The notes: generated from the letters alone by a model not told the origin. Counted from the first letter of the stretch, positions 20,901 through 32,369 are shown. The stretch: 64,000 nucleotides of DNA from Liolophura sinensis (GCF_032854445.1 NC_088295.1:6264501-6328500), one strand, 5' to 3'. A program made the numbers and translations.

Positions 20901-23900
20901 ACATACAAATTCTCTCCTTACAGGGTGCGCCCATAGCATGCATGAAGAGTTTCAAAAAGGCACAATATTTGTGTTCTGTCTGGCAATTCCTGGATCTATC
21001 CGGACCACCACTCATATTTAACGGCAAACTTTAATACAAATTGGTACATAAGTTTTTATGATAAATTGACGAGAGACAGGCAGGCAAATAGATACATGTA
21101 AAAGCACGACCTCTTTGGCGGAGGTACATGCAATGTATGCACACCTGTACATGTGAAGAAAGTTGGGACAATAAGATATAGAATAACTCCACTGTTCTCG
21201 TGTGTAAATTCCATGATACGGTCTGCGGTTTATGAAGAGTGAAAGAGCTTAAACCGGTTCGGACTTTCGTTGACAGCATATGATATGGTTTGTTTTGATA
21301 ATGAAAATGTGGGAACTGATCGTGATGTAAGTTGTTTCATTTGGTTGTTGTTTGCTTTGACAGTATGCAATCTGGTTAAACAAAATGTACACGGGCTGAT
21401 CACCGCCCTACCCTGTCGCTCCCAGAACTACGTGACGTCACAGGTGGACATGTTTCACCTGCCCCATCTGGCGTTGTCCACGGAGCCGTGTGATGAGAGC
21501 ATAGCCGGACTGTACACCCTTTATGCCACCCCCGGGCATAAGCTGCAGGATCAGCTATTCGCAGACATCATCGCTAAAACCAACTGGGCTACTGTTGGAC
21601 TAATCTTTGACATGGGATTATGCAAGTCTCTCCATTGTTTCACATCACACTTTTCGCTTGATAAGATGGTCTATCTTACCTTCAAATATTAATATTTGCT
21701 ACACTATACATGAAGGGTTTTGTGTCGTTTGATAAAAAGTACTCATCACTCACTCTTCATTCTTTTGCTATGCCCCAAGGGGCTTTTGCTAAGTGCGTGT
21801 ACTACAATTTTAATCAACATTAAGTTTTAATATACGTCTGAACAGTATGGTCAGAAATTTTCCCGAAACTGATGACACAACCAACGCAACCAAACATAAT
21901 CGAGAGATATATCGTGTTAATGTGCAGAATCTAATTAAACATACCTTACATAAGGTAGGACGTATAGATTCTAAGTAGTCGCCTTCTATGATCATGTGAC
22001 ACTATCCTGGCTTTTTATTTAAACTGCAGTTGCTAAACGCTTTGTACCTACCGCATCATTTCCAAAAACGACTGTGAAAGTCTTAAAGATTTTAGTCACG
22101 TTGTATCCTTTAGATGTAGATGTATTTGAATGTACCTCTTCATTTGTTACTGAAATGATGAATATATTTAGATGTGATCAATGTGTTACAGACTCTGTGT
22201 TACGGAACGAGATGATCCGGTCCCTGACTGATATGGCGATAGAGACAACTCTGATATCGGTCAATAGTTCCCAGGACTCTCTCTACAAGCTCCAGAGGGC
22301 ACGTTCTAAAAACCTGTTGGTCTGGACAGAGCCAGAAACTATGCTAAGAGTATTTCAAATGGTACGCCCTACCTGTTCTATGGACTTATGAATTTCATAC
22401 AAAAGCCAGTGGTTGGTTAGCGCGCTAGCGCAGCGTAATAACCCAGCAACCTGCGGATGGTCGTGGGTTTCCCCCGGGAAACCACCCACCATAATGCTGG
22501 CCGCCGTCGTATAAGTGAAATATTCTTGAGTACGGCGTAAAACACCAATCAAATAAATAAATAAACAATCAAAAGCTAGTGCGCTGTGAAACAGAATAAA
22601 ACAATCAAGATGCGACATTAAATACGTTATATCCCGATTTCAATACTTTTTCCACAAACCCACAAGGATTACATGCATGTAAACAATAGCTGATCCGTTA
22701 ATCAGTTGGTGAGATGCGATATTCTTCATTAATGTGGACACACATGTATGGAGATTGCAACGGTCGCTGCGGCTGTTTTATGTACATAAATACAAATTAT
22801 TTGGAGTATGGTCTACTCATCCTGCATGTACTGCTACATGCATGTGTTGGTGTTGCTTGAATGCTGTATTTTTATTTATCTTCTCGCAGGCAAAGGCTTT
22901 ACAAATGACGACGTCCGAGTATAGCTGGGTGGTGTTCATTGATGACATCAGCCTGGAGACTGCCAACCAAGTCTTCCGTTCCATACCGTCCAGTAATACA
23001 CTTCTCGTGAGAAGAAACAGATCAAAGACGACCATCTGTAAACCAGACATTCAGTCACAGCGGTGTCGAGAATTCACGGTGAGCGGTAAGAAGTGCAACA
23101 TTGTCTTGCCATGATTCAAAAAATAAATCTCGCCACAAGGAGCGTGTTAAGATCATAAATCTATCTCATTTTAGTAAAAACACATTCTGTTGACTTATCA
23201 GTTAAATACAAGGCCTGTTGGAGAAGATTCAATTAGGCGCTTATAAGTTTTATCTTTAACTTCCGCCTTAATTCTTTATTACATGAATTATTCATCATTT
23301 CTAATATCTTTGACCATCTGACCTTGAAACAGTCTCAAATGACACAAAATTTGACATTATAATCTTCATAAAATATTAGCCCTGCCGAGCTCATGTATGA
23401 GGTCTGATGGAATAACCTTGAGTATTCTACCGGATTGCAGATATTCCAACAGACGCTTGCCGACGCCATCTTATATTATCAAGCAGCCTCTTTTGACGAG
23501 ATTCGGAGCAGCCAAGATAGCCAGCCGGATGTTCAGTGTTTCTCTAAGAATACACCTTCCCTGCCTTGGGGACCAAAGTTGATGGCCGAGTTACGCGCGG
23601 TGAGGATATGTTTTTGACAGCACGTTAACTAGGAAGTTAAATTTGTTTCTATATAAACCCAGAGGACTGGTTTCCGAATAAGTTTGTCCTCAAGATACAG
23701 CAATTCGTTTTGTATTAATTTTAGTCAACCTTCTCTAGGAAAACCACCATAATAAATTTATGTCTCCGCTATCATCCTTCCCTTTAGACAACTTTGGCTG
23801 GTTTTACCAAGATCAGAGGCTTTGATCACTCAGGTTTTCCCCAGGCCGTGGAGTATGGACTGTATGGTATACAGTACGACTCGGACAGCGACACAATCGG

Positions 23901-26900
23901 CTGGCTTGGCACCTGGAGAAATGACAACGGCCTCCAACTTCCAGGGGGGAAACTCTTTGCCAATAAGTTTCAATCATTTGGCAATAGGATGATTACCGTC
24001 ACAGCTCGAGAGGTACAGTTATTAATGTACTTGGCTACCATAGCAACCAAACAAAATAATGTAGACGTCAAGGAGGTTTAATCTATCCCACATTGTCACT
24101 CTAGATTCCATCCGCCAGATGACACATGCGTTATACACTGCAAGTACTTTTGTGTTAACTTGGGTTTTTTTCCATAATGTGCACAATATTTTTTTTTCAT
24201 TTCCATGTTTTAATTCTCAACAGTTTTGAGACTGTTTAGGGTCTTTAATTATCTGGCGATACCATCATGGACATGACTATTTTTCCAAACATGCTGAGAT
24301 TTACCAAACCATACCATACTCAAACCATACTGAGGCTAGCACCGTTGTCCAGCTATTCACTGTTTTTTACTTCTTTAGCTGAACCTTTATAATTATTTTA
24401 GGAAAACGTGGAAATTTACTTATGTAGAGTATTTTTGTTTATCTACTGCCGAAAATGTAAATTACCTTAACCCGTACAATACTATTTAACTGTCTATGTT
24501 GAAGGAAGACCCGTTTGTCATCAAGCATACTGAGGGCAACCAGTCCATCTTCACAGGGTTCGCGTTTGATATTCTCGACGAGCTGTCGGAACGTTTACAG
24601 TTTCGGTATGTTTCAGGTGCATGGTGTTTTATCACCGTTGTTTTGCTACATGTATGTACTCGTATTCAGAGATTTTTTTAATCTCTTTAAGACTGTGCCG
24701 CACTTTTACAACGCGCATCCTCGTGTTTCCAGGTTGCCACGTATTGTTGTTACATTTTTATTTATTTGATTGCTGTTTTACGGATGCTATATACCAGGCA
24801 AGCATAAATCATGCCACAGAATGTTTTCTGAAATGTTCCCTGATACCTGGAAACTTGTGGCAATAACGTTATACAAGTCACATAGATGTACTGCCTTGCT
24901 TGAATCTGATCTGAGTCTGTTGTATCGACGAACGGCGACAGCAAACATTTATTATTCCATTTTCAGATGATTTGCCCCATTCTCAGGCATCATAATGAAT
25001 ACTTTTGATATTTACCCATTCCAAATCGTTTTCTGTTGACCATTGCCCATTGACACATTGATATTTGACACATTCATATATGGGAACATCAAATGTAACA
25101 ACATACACAGGCACATAAATCCCATATCCTATATCTCGTGGCCTTATCCGTACGCTAAATGTCGCGGAAAAGATCAAAAAGGAAAGCACACACACAAAAT
25201 CGAACAGTTATGTCTTTTAGCGTAATCTGAAAAATAAACCTACGGCCGTACGTGCGTCTGTGATTGCTCATAAAATAGCATTTATTAATGATCTCTCTTG
25301 TCTTTCATCAAGTAATGTCTCATAGTGCGACTCTTCGCCAAAATATTTATAAGAGCCTGCTGTATGAAAACAAGAAGAGCCTTTGACAAATTCTGTGACC
25401 AGAGAACAATTAACATAAGAATTCAATGATTTTAATTTTGAAATTAAAAGAAAACAGAAAACAGCCTCTCTCTCCTGTTTGGTAATATGTATGTGTTTGG
25501 TCATGTTGTTTGGTTTTTGCAGTCCTTGCCAATGGAACAGGTCTCAAATAGATTCCCCAATTATTTGTCCTTTGAAGCCTTCTCTTGATGGGTGACACAC
25601 ATTAAAAGTATTTAAACAGTAATCATCAAGATTTGAACTTAACGTGGTAACCAAGATGTAAATTAATTTTTTCCCTTTTTCTGTAAAATATCGATGTGGT
25701 CTGAGTTTGAAGAAATTAGGCGTGCTGACAAAACAACTCGCACCCCTTTTTTAGCGAAATGGCACTGTCTGATCCTGGTCAAGACGAACGTGAAAGATCT
25801 GGCCGATACTAAAAGAGATAACTGGGTAATACATTACCAGTATCTAACTACGGTAAGGCATGTCAGATTTGTCGTTCATTGAACACCATTGTTTTCTGTG
25901 ACTATTTAGGTACACGGTGCTGGAGCCTGAAGACGCGCGCTATGGAGTTCAGCAAGAAGACGGCTCCTGGAATGGAATGATTGGAAACGTTATCAAAGGG
26001 GTAAATCTAGCAGATTTAGCCAAATGAAAACCAATTTGATAACAATGGAATGCTGTGAGTGTTTCATACGCCAAAAACACAAGAAATTAACACAAAACTC
26101 GTTCTCAGTGTGAGTTTGTATGGGATTTGTAGACTACATGGACGCTAGATTTCTGGCGCACGCTTTACGCTGTGTTAGTCTGAGGATAGTATGTTGACTG
26201 TATCTGATTGCTAACGCCACCTTGTAACCCTCATCTGACGCTTCTTATAAATAAAAAAGAAACATTAGAGTTGGAAGCGCTTGAGTTGTCTTATTCAAGA
26301 CTTGTAAGTCTAGTTTGACTTTGAAAAGGTAAAACTGTACGTGTTTCGTGTTACAGGACATTGCTATGGCTGTCGGCCCGTTCGCCATCACGTCGACACG
26401 GGAAGCGGACGTGGATTTCACCACGCCGTTCTGGGAGGACAGCTTCGGCATCCTGACCCTGAAGTCTCAGAGCGAAACCGGCAAGCTGTTCCAGATGATG
26501 AAGCCGTTCACGACCCACGTGTGGGTGTCGATAGCTGCAGCCATGGTGGTGGTGGCGCTTGTCAGCTTCCTCTCTAGCTACTACTCTCCCTACACAGAGT
26601 GGCGCAGAGACAGCACAAACGTCAGCAAGAAGGAGGCGAGCCTAAAGGAGAACTTCTGGATTATCTACAGCTCCGTTATTGAACAAGGTTCTTAATCCAA
26701 TAAGACATAACTACATTTGCAACTTCGTTAGTGTATAATGTTCTTAGTAATACATATCTACATCTAGGACCTACAGATCCGTCATTGAACAAGGTTCTTA
26801 ATCCTATAAAACATAAGAACACATGCAACTCGGTTATTGTACAATGTTTTTAGTCCAGTAATATATATCTACATCTAAGGCTTACAGATCTGTTATTAAA

Positions 26901-29087
26901 CAAGGTCCATATCCTAATACTATTAACTACATCTACATCTTTGTTATAGGAAACAGGTGTACAGACCATTAATATAGCTGACATCCGTCATATAAAAGTG
27001 CGTTAAACACCCATCAAACAAATTAATAGATAAAAAAATGTCTCTTGTGGGCAAATGCAGAAAGATGTGCAAGCACACGAAACATTCGTGGAAAGAACTG
27101 TGAAGAACTGCAGCACTTATTATAATCGATATGTCACCGTTTTAATCGGTTCAAGGTCCATGGAGAGAGAGATAATCCGTGAGAACATTTCCAATTCAGA
27201 ATTCATCCTCCCAGCTTAAATGAAAAGGACCAACAGACTGAATACCCGTAATTTTGATTTTTGTTTGGATAAAAGATAAGATAAAATCTGCGTTGTTCTA
27301 TTGGTAAGGTCGAGTTCTGTCTCTCTGTCAGGTCCGTCCTTCCACCCGTCCGGCATCTCTTCCCGCTGTATACTGGGCTTCTGGTGGCTGTTTACCATCC
27401 TGATTGTGTCGACGTACACGGCAAATCTGGCAGCCTTCCTCACCGTCGTCGACGTCTCCTCCAACATCAACAATCTGGATGAGCTGCTGGCTGAGCGTGA
27501 AATAGGTATCCTCCTCGAAGATGGCGGCAATATCATAACCGTGTTCAAGGTAGCCCTTGTCTGGTAACATCAGTACACATGAACCAAAAGCATCACGGTT
27601 TTCCCATACAAAAATTGTGATTTGCCATACAAAGATTTATAAGGGCTATGACTATTTTATCATAAATAGATACATTTTAAATAACATCTTAAAATATCGT
27701 GCTTTGTACGAAAAAAAAAATTATACACGTATAATAATGTATATCGTATACAAATTTAAGCATCTAAGATCTTAGAGTTTTTTATATTTATTTTATTAAT
27801 TTGATTGGTGTTTCGCCTTGGTTTTTATAAACGGTGATATCAGTATAATTTCCTGAGCTTTTTCCTTTGCAACCATCATAATCATACGCCGTCGTATAAG
27901 TGGAAAATTTTTGTGTACGGCGTAAAACAGCAATCAAATAAATAAATGAATATATGTTTGCCTTCCTCAGAAATCAAACAACGATCTGTACAAACGTGTA
28001 TGGGAGAAGATCCAGCAATCTCCTTCTGTAAGTGGAATCGATGAGGCCCTGGAGTACGTAAAGACAGGGAAATATGCATATATAGGCATGAAGTCCATAC
28101 TCGACCACACGGCAGCCAAGAGCTGTGGCACGTATGCCGTGTCCAAGGAAACGTTCAATTCGGGAACATTTGGTCTGGTTATCCCGGAAAATGCGCCCTA
28201 CCGGGAAGTGGCCAGTTATAAGTAAGCCATTCGATTAATATGTGCATTGTGTTAAGATGACTTCTGTACTTTGGGCCATATACGACATCTTCCTTTATTC
28301 TTAACTTTTGTAACTTTTTCTTAGGTTTCCACTTGGTTTTCACATGGGTGGAAACTCACGTGATGCAAGTAGCCTCGTTTTAGTTTCCGTGGGCAGAATA
28401 ATGATCAACTACGGCATGTAAGAACTTCAGCATGACGGAGAAAGGCGTGGATGAGGCAAATCATGGAATTCCACACGAACTCCCTATAGAGTGTCCCGTA
28501 AATTTTATCTGTATTCAAAATGATTTCATCTTCCATTTTCAGCCATTTTCCACCTGGGTGAAAACTTTTTCAGGAAAATGTCGTATATGGACTTGTGAAT
28601 GAAGAAATGATAAAACAACTTACCAAATCTTTTAAATAATATTAATAAAACCAAGCCAAAAATTGCTTACTACATAGACTAATCCTAGAACAAGACAATG
28701 TATAGACATGTCCGACTTCTCTCCTGGTGGGTTGATCGACATGATAAATGAAACCTAAGGATTTAGGAATCCCACAGCCTTCCGTCCACAATTCAAATAA
28801 AATATCTGTCATTCTTTTAGAGTCTTCCATGATTTCTATTGCATGTTTCCAGTATAATGAAGATGTTGGAGGGAGGTTTGGTGGACAACTGGCAGCAGAG
28901 GTGGTGGCCCAAGGTGTATAACTGCTCCGGCGAGCAGAATGCTCGGACGGGGTCGGCCACGAGCCTACGTCTGGACAGCCTGGGCGGACTGTTTATCGTT
29001 TACTGCGCTATCACTGCCGTGGGGTTTGTCTCCCTGCTGTTGGAGATTGTCATCCGCAGATGCAACCCCCCTGCTCCGCAGAAATAG
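17886..29087 (+). CDS. iGluR gene B, ionotropic glutamate receptor-like subunit with altered ligand site, 13 exons, 824 aa
   Basis: Paralogue of A and C on the plus strand. Exons: 17886-17955, 20273-20449, 21364-21621, 22192-22361, 22890-23078, 23441-23599, 23788-24012, 24505-24605, 25910-26000, 26357-26687, 27332-27549, 27971-28221, 28853-29087. The frame closes exactly. Signal peptide 1-20, amino-terminal domain to about 416, S1 from 417, M1 534-553, pore loop to 591, M3 603-627 with [14 protein letters not shown]4 791-813, short tail ending PAPQK. Arg495 (ITSTREADVDF) is kept. The acidic amino-binding residue is replaced by Met703 (YIGMKSILDH), and the S2 Ser/Thr is Gly656. Glu589 is at the Q/R site. 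Intron 3 appears to use a GC donor. The channel parts are intact, so it is probably expressed, but it may respond to an unusual ligand or act as a modulatory subunit. That last part is inference. Confidence 0.93.
18240..19220. repeat. diverged repeats in gene B intron 1
   Basis: Degenerate short units around GTGTACACCATCCAACCT with spacing near 40-50 bp, best preserved at 19,080-19,200. The array is old and has been broken up by mutation. Confidence 0.7.
20273..20449 (+). CDS. gene B exon 2: start of amino-terminal domain
   Basis: Acceptor TTTTTCAG, 177 nt, phase 1/1. Encodes GIIVEDKIELPALSRD onward with sequons NMT and NDT, ending GIYASQA before GTGGGG. Position and phases match A exon 3 and C exon 2, though the sequence is poorly conserved, as is usual at the start of this domain. 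Confidence 0.85.
20690..20882 (+). mobile_element. SINE copy in gene B intron 2
   Basis: Shares with the other copies the core GTGAAATATTCTTGAGTACG, then a block beginning GGCATAAAACACCAATC and an AAATAAATAG end. The body includes CCGTGGGTTTACTTGG, like the B-box-side sequence of the 22.4-kb copy. Confidence 0.85.
21364..21621 (+). CDS. gene B exon 3: amino-terminal domain lobe
   Basis: 258 nt as in A4 and C3. Encodes CNLVKQNVHGLITALPC, then DMFHLPHLALS, and ends NWATVGLIFDMGL. There is no GT at the homologous boundary. The matching site is T|GCAAGT, a GC donor, which restores phase 1 and the paralogue length. Confidence 0.88.
22192..22361 (+). CDS. gene B exon 4: amino-terminal domain
   Basis: 170 nt, the shortest version of this exon in the cluster. 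Acceptor TGTGTTACAG. Encodes SVLRNEMIRSLTDMAIETT through TMLRVFQM, then GTACGC. Confidence 0.88.
22405..22566 (+). mobile_element. SINE copy in gene B intron 4, best-preserved tRNA-like head
   Basis: Begins GGTTAGCGCGCTAGCGCAG, which resembles a tRNA A box, and continues with GATGGTCGTGGGTTTC (B-box-like), the conserved core and an AAATAAATAAATAA tail. It lies just downstream of exon 4. Confidence 0.87.
22890..23078 (+). CDS. gene B exon 5: amino-terminal domain
   Basis: 189 nt in phase 0/0 as in A6. Starts AKALQMTTSEYSWVVFIDD, the conserved 'Y-x-W-(I/V)' strand. Donor ACG|GTGAGC. Confidence 0.92.
23441..23599 (+). CDS. gene B exon 6: amino-terminal domain
   Basis: 159 nt in phase 0/0, the same as A7. 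Encodes IFQQTLADAILYYQAASF, with Cys at codon 33 and PWGPKLMAELRA at the end. Donor GCG|GTGAGG. Confidence 0.92.
23788..24012 (+). CDS. gene B exon 7: end of amino-terminal domain
   Basis: 225 nt in phase 0/0. Encodes TTLAGFTKIRGFDHSG, a diverged 'GLTG-I-F-D-G' motif, and ends GNRMITVTARE. Confidence 0.93.
24505..24605 (+). CDS. gene B exon 8: S1 ligand-binding segment
   Basis: 101 nt. Encodes EDPFVIKHTEGNQS and FTGFAFDILDELSERLQF. The usual Cys of the S1 motif is Ala here (FAFD versus FCVD in A). Donor CG|GTATGT. Confidence 0.93.
24755..24812 (-). mobile_element. SINE tail fragment, minus strand
   Basis: A short piece reading TTTATTTATTTGATTGCTG then TTTTACGG, the reverse complement of the SINE end. 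No head is visible. Confidence 0.5.
25910..26000 (+). CDS. gene B exon 9: S1 ligand-binding segment
   Basis: 91 nt. Encodes YTVLEPEDARYG and DGSWNGMIGNVIKG, the S1 'W-N-G-M-I-G' strand. Donor GGG|GTAAAT. Confidence 0.94.
26357..26687 (+). CDS. gene B exon 10: ligand Arg, M1 and pore loop
   Basis: 331 nt. Encodes DIAMAVGPFAITSTREAD, TTPFWEDSFGILTLK, M1 (VWVSIAAAMVVVALVSF) and the pore loop ending SSVIEQG. The donor CAAG|GTTCTT is weak, and it is tandemly copied downstream (26,660-26,925). Confidence 0.95.
26660..26925 (+). repeat. ~108-bp tandem triplication across the gene B exon 10 donor
   Basis: The exon end and donor (CCGTTATTGAACAAGGTTCT) recur at about 26,773-26,800 (CCGTCATTGAACAAGGTTCT) and, more diverged, at about 26,885-26,911 (TGTTATTAAACAAGGTCC). 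The following intronic sequence, including ACATCTACATCT, is copied too. Confidence 0.85.
27332..27549 (+). CDS. gene B exon 11: M3 gate helix and start of S2
   Basis: 218 nt. Encodes [17 protein letters not shown] then [13 protein letters not shown], and ends EDGGNIITVFK. Gly stands where A has Thr and C has Ser in the S2 ligand loop. Confidence 0.97.
27780..27958. mobile_element. two SINE tails in inverted orientation, gene B intron 11
   Basis: A minus-strand tail (AATTTGATTGGTGTTTCGCC, about 27,798) and a plus-strand tail (GTGTACGGCGTAAAACAGCA, about 27,912) face each other some 100 bp apart. They could fold into a hairpin in the transcript only 13 nt before the exon 12 acceptor. Confidence 0.7.
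27971..28221 (+). CDS. gene B exon 12: S2 with the amino-binding Asp replaced
   Basis: 251 nt, no gaps against A13 and C12. The codon aligned with the ligand-binding Asp is ATG (YAYIGMKSILDHT). Ends VIPENAPYREVASY, donor TATAA|GTAAGC. Confidence 0.95.
28276..28590. mobile_element. candidate foldback element (MITE-like) in gene B intron 12
   Basis: Perfect 13-bp terminal inverted repeats CCATATACGACAT and ATGTCGTATATGG bound a 315-bp segment whose inner parts are also inverted (TTTTCACATGGGTGGAAA against TTTCCACCTGGGTGAAAA). No open frame. A target-site duplication is not clear. Confidence 0.6.
28853..29087 (+). CDS. gene B exon 13: end of S2, M4 and C-terminus
   Basis: Acceptor TTTCCAG. Encodes MKMLEGGLVDNWQQRWW, GGLFIVYCAITAVGFVS (M4) and a tail of about 10 residues with RR after the membrane. 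Stop TAG at 29085-29087. Confidence 0.96.
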
Positions 29088-29468
29088 TGGGCCATAGCTT
29101 TAGGACACTTGGCAAACTAAACAACGCGATGATAACAGCAGCTGGTTACTGGTAACCATATGCATGGATTTGCTTCCAAATCAATAATCGGAATAGATTG
29201 CCATTATGTGTAATGCAAATATGATATTCAACACCCAGGTACTACACAAAAAACACGTCTGGACAAACATTTAAGTCAGATGATGAAAGAAACGGAATTC
29301 TCATGTAAATGACTCAAAAGAGATAAATGATGCAGCACAGTTGCTAATAGAGTTCCGTTCGCCATGATTCTCACTCTTTAGAAACGGAACGCTGTTCCCA
29401 GCTTGTTCCTACAAGTACATCGGCATCATCAGCAAAGCGTTCTATCTGATTATTACCAGTAATGGAGT

Positions 29469-29489
29469 AAATAAATAAATTTAATAAAG
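29469..29489 (+). promoter_or_regulatory. candidate polyadenylation signals of gene B
   Basis: Overlapping AATAAA motifs (AATAAATAAAT, then AATAAAG), about 385-400 nt after the gene B stop. No cleavage site can be confirmed. Confidence 0.4.
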
Positions 29490-30374
29490 TTACCTTATTA
29501 ATGAAATATTCTGATTATAATGACTTGTCTTTTATCAAACGCATCAGTGTTGTAGTCATATACTGAAGGGTCCTTCATATGCCACGTTTGCATCTCGCCT
29601 TATATAGCATTTGTTAGATCACGTGTGTTGCGTGACAATTTCGTTCCACGTCAGAGACTATTATTGAAAAAACACTTTCATTCTACGTTTATTGGGTGCC
29701 TGGGTTTAAACGCTCTACTTAACAATTTTTTAGTCATGTGAGAACGGAGGAGTTCTTAGAGTGCATGTGACAATTTTTTGTTGCAGAACAGATTTCCACC
29801 ACTCTTTTATCTAGTTCTCCTTCACTGAGACGACTTATCCAAGGCAAACGTCACCCCACCCGGGCCATTATACTGATACCGGTCAACCAATCGCCTCAAT
29901 ACTGCAAGCCAAGCGAGGAAGCTAAAACTTCCACTTTTAAAGTCTTAGGTGTGAACCGACGCGGAATTGTGTGTAAGGTCCTTACGTTCATCGTGTTGAA
30001 TCAGATTACATTCAACGCGCAAAGTGAGACACGTACTTTGATCATCGACAACTCATGAACGAGCATGGTACAGGCCTAATATCCCTCGCGTCTTTCTCTC
30101 CTTTAAAACTGATGCCTATTTCCCCTTGCATGAATCTCCCCTAATTTCGTCTTTGTTACACTCCGTGTGTTCTTTGGTGGTTTGTGATTTATATTGTTTT
30201 GAAAGTCCATTTTGGATGACGGCTATCATCTTTTGCAAATATCTGCTTTTATGCTTAGATTCTGTACAGACTTGCAAAGCAATTGTGACAGATCTTCTAC
30301 CTGTAAATTTACTCTGGCGCCAAATTTATGACAATCCTTCACCATACCCTTGTATACGTGAAGTTTTGTAATGG

Positions 30375-30720
30375 TGGACTGTATTCTGAAATTTTGTGAA
30401 GATGGGCCGTGTTCCAAGGTTTTGTGAAGGAGGGTGGTATTCTGAAGTTTTATGAAGATGGGTCATATTCAGAAGTTTTGTGAAAGAGAGTTGTATTTCG
30501 AAGTTTTGTGAAGGTGGGTCGTATTCCAAAGTTTTGTGAAGGTGGGCTGAATTCCGAGGTTTCGTGGAGGTTGGCTGTATCTTAATTTTTGTGAAGGTAG
30601 GTCGCATTCCGAAGTTTTGTGAAGGTGGGCTGAATTCCGAGGTTTCGTGAAGGTGGGCTGTATCTTAATTTTTGTGAAGGTAGGTCGTATTCCGAAGTTT
30701 TGTGAAGGTGGGCTGTATAT
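30375..30720. repeat. ~30-bp minisatellite
   Basis: About 11 units containing GAAGTTTTGTGAAGGTGGG. Two neighbouring units form a further repeat near 30,590-30,700. Confidence 0.85.
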
Positions 30721-31385
30721 TGTATCAGTCTGGCTGTTATAAGTGAGGCTTTTGTCTGAAATGTTCATCCAAATTCTACTGCAATAATATTCAAGGACAT
30801 TTAGGAGCCACAGGGGAACAGGCATTATGGTGATGTGAGCGGCATAAATATTGTTAGCTGGTTGACATATTGTCTGATATCAGTGTAGCGATACAGATCG
30901 ATATAAAATGAGTGAAATAATGGAGGACGTCCGGCTGTGGTACTCGATGGTGTGCCATCACATCTGTGAATCGTCCATCTCTGTCACCAATGTTTCCTTA
31001 ATTGATCCACCAATCAATGACATTAAACAAAATGCAGATGTGTTCCATGGTAAATCAAACAGACATTGACCCGTATGCGGATTCGACTCGTGATGGGCTG
31101 GACGATCACCAGTAGTCAAGTCACACTTGCAGACTGTAATCAAGCGACATTAGTGGTATACAAGTGCCTTTAAACGATGTTTTGATAATGAACAGGGTAT
31201 ATTTAGTTGATCCTCTAGATTTGATATGAAATGTTTGTTCAGCTTGATGGAATGTGCGCAACCAAGAATACTATTGATTCTGGTAAAAAGGTTTTCACAT
31301 TTGGCTCGAGAAGAAAAATTGGCCAATGCACGGTTTGGAGAAATAATGTCATTGGCCGACACTGCAGGTGACAAAAAATGGTCAA

Positions 31386-31710
31386 TCAAGCTGGGGGCCG
31401 CAGTGGCCAAGGCTTAGCCCGCACAATGATTATGGAGCCCCACCTCCACACCCACACCCCCCACCCCCACCCCACCCACACCCCGCCCCACACACCAATG
31501 CAGAAGCTGTGACCCCAGCTGCTGCTGGCTACCTCTCCGACCGTACGTGGGAAGGTCCGAAAGCAGCCTGCGGATGGTCGTGGGTTTCTCCCGGTCTCTG
31601 CCCGGTTTCCTCCCACCATAATGCTGAACGCAGCCGTAACAGTGAAATATTTTTGAGCAAGGCGTAAAAAAAACCCTGAAATAAATAAATGAATGAATGA
31701 ATGAATTTGG
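31386..31710 (+). mobile_element. SINE copy with an internal C-rich tract
   Basis: Head GGGGCCGCAGTGGCCAAGG, body GCCTGCGGATGGTCGTGGGT, and the core GTGAAATATTTTTGAGC with an (AATG)n tail. A CCCACACC-type stretch of about 50 bases (31,440-31,495) interrupts it. Confidence 0.8.
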
Positions 31711-32369
31711 TCGGAACGAGGGCTGGGGATTGTGTTGCACACGAGTGATCGGTTTCACAATCACATTTAGGAAATATGCACTCAAAGTGAAGTTAATCCC
31801 AGCAATGAATCTTTTTTTGTTCTATTTCCCTTTTTTTACCAGCTAATCATACCTACATTGATCACCTGAAAGAGAGATTACGACAGTGCTTTCATGGCTT
31901 AAAGGCTGATCACATCACATGGACACTTTTGTTAAAGGCTAGGTTTTGCCCTTAAAATCTAGCTTCTTGCTTGATTTCATTCTGCCCAGGATATGACAGT
32001 AACATTAGCGACATATGTGCTTTCAAACGTACCACAAATTTTCGTTTGGATAACTCTCCATCATTTAGTCATTTTTTCTGAGTATGTTTGAACTCATATA
32101 GAACAGAAGCCTTCATACGAATACGTAAAAAAGTGTCTATAGAAGAACGATTAAACCTTTAGAAGTAATTTTGTAATATTGCTTCTGTTTTTCGTAATAC
32201 GTCACTCGTAACATCAATGAAGATTAGCCAGACCACAAAGTAACTTTATTTGTACTGCATCAGTGCCCATCGCATAGTAAACATGCTTTAAAAAAAAGAA
32301 AGCACTTTCATTTCTATGAGCAGTTAAGGGTGATCACGTAATCAGTCAACATCGTTGACTAATGATAAA

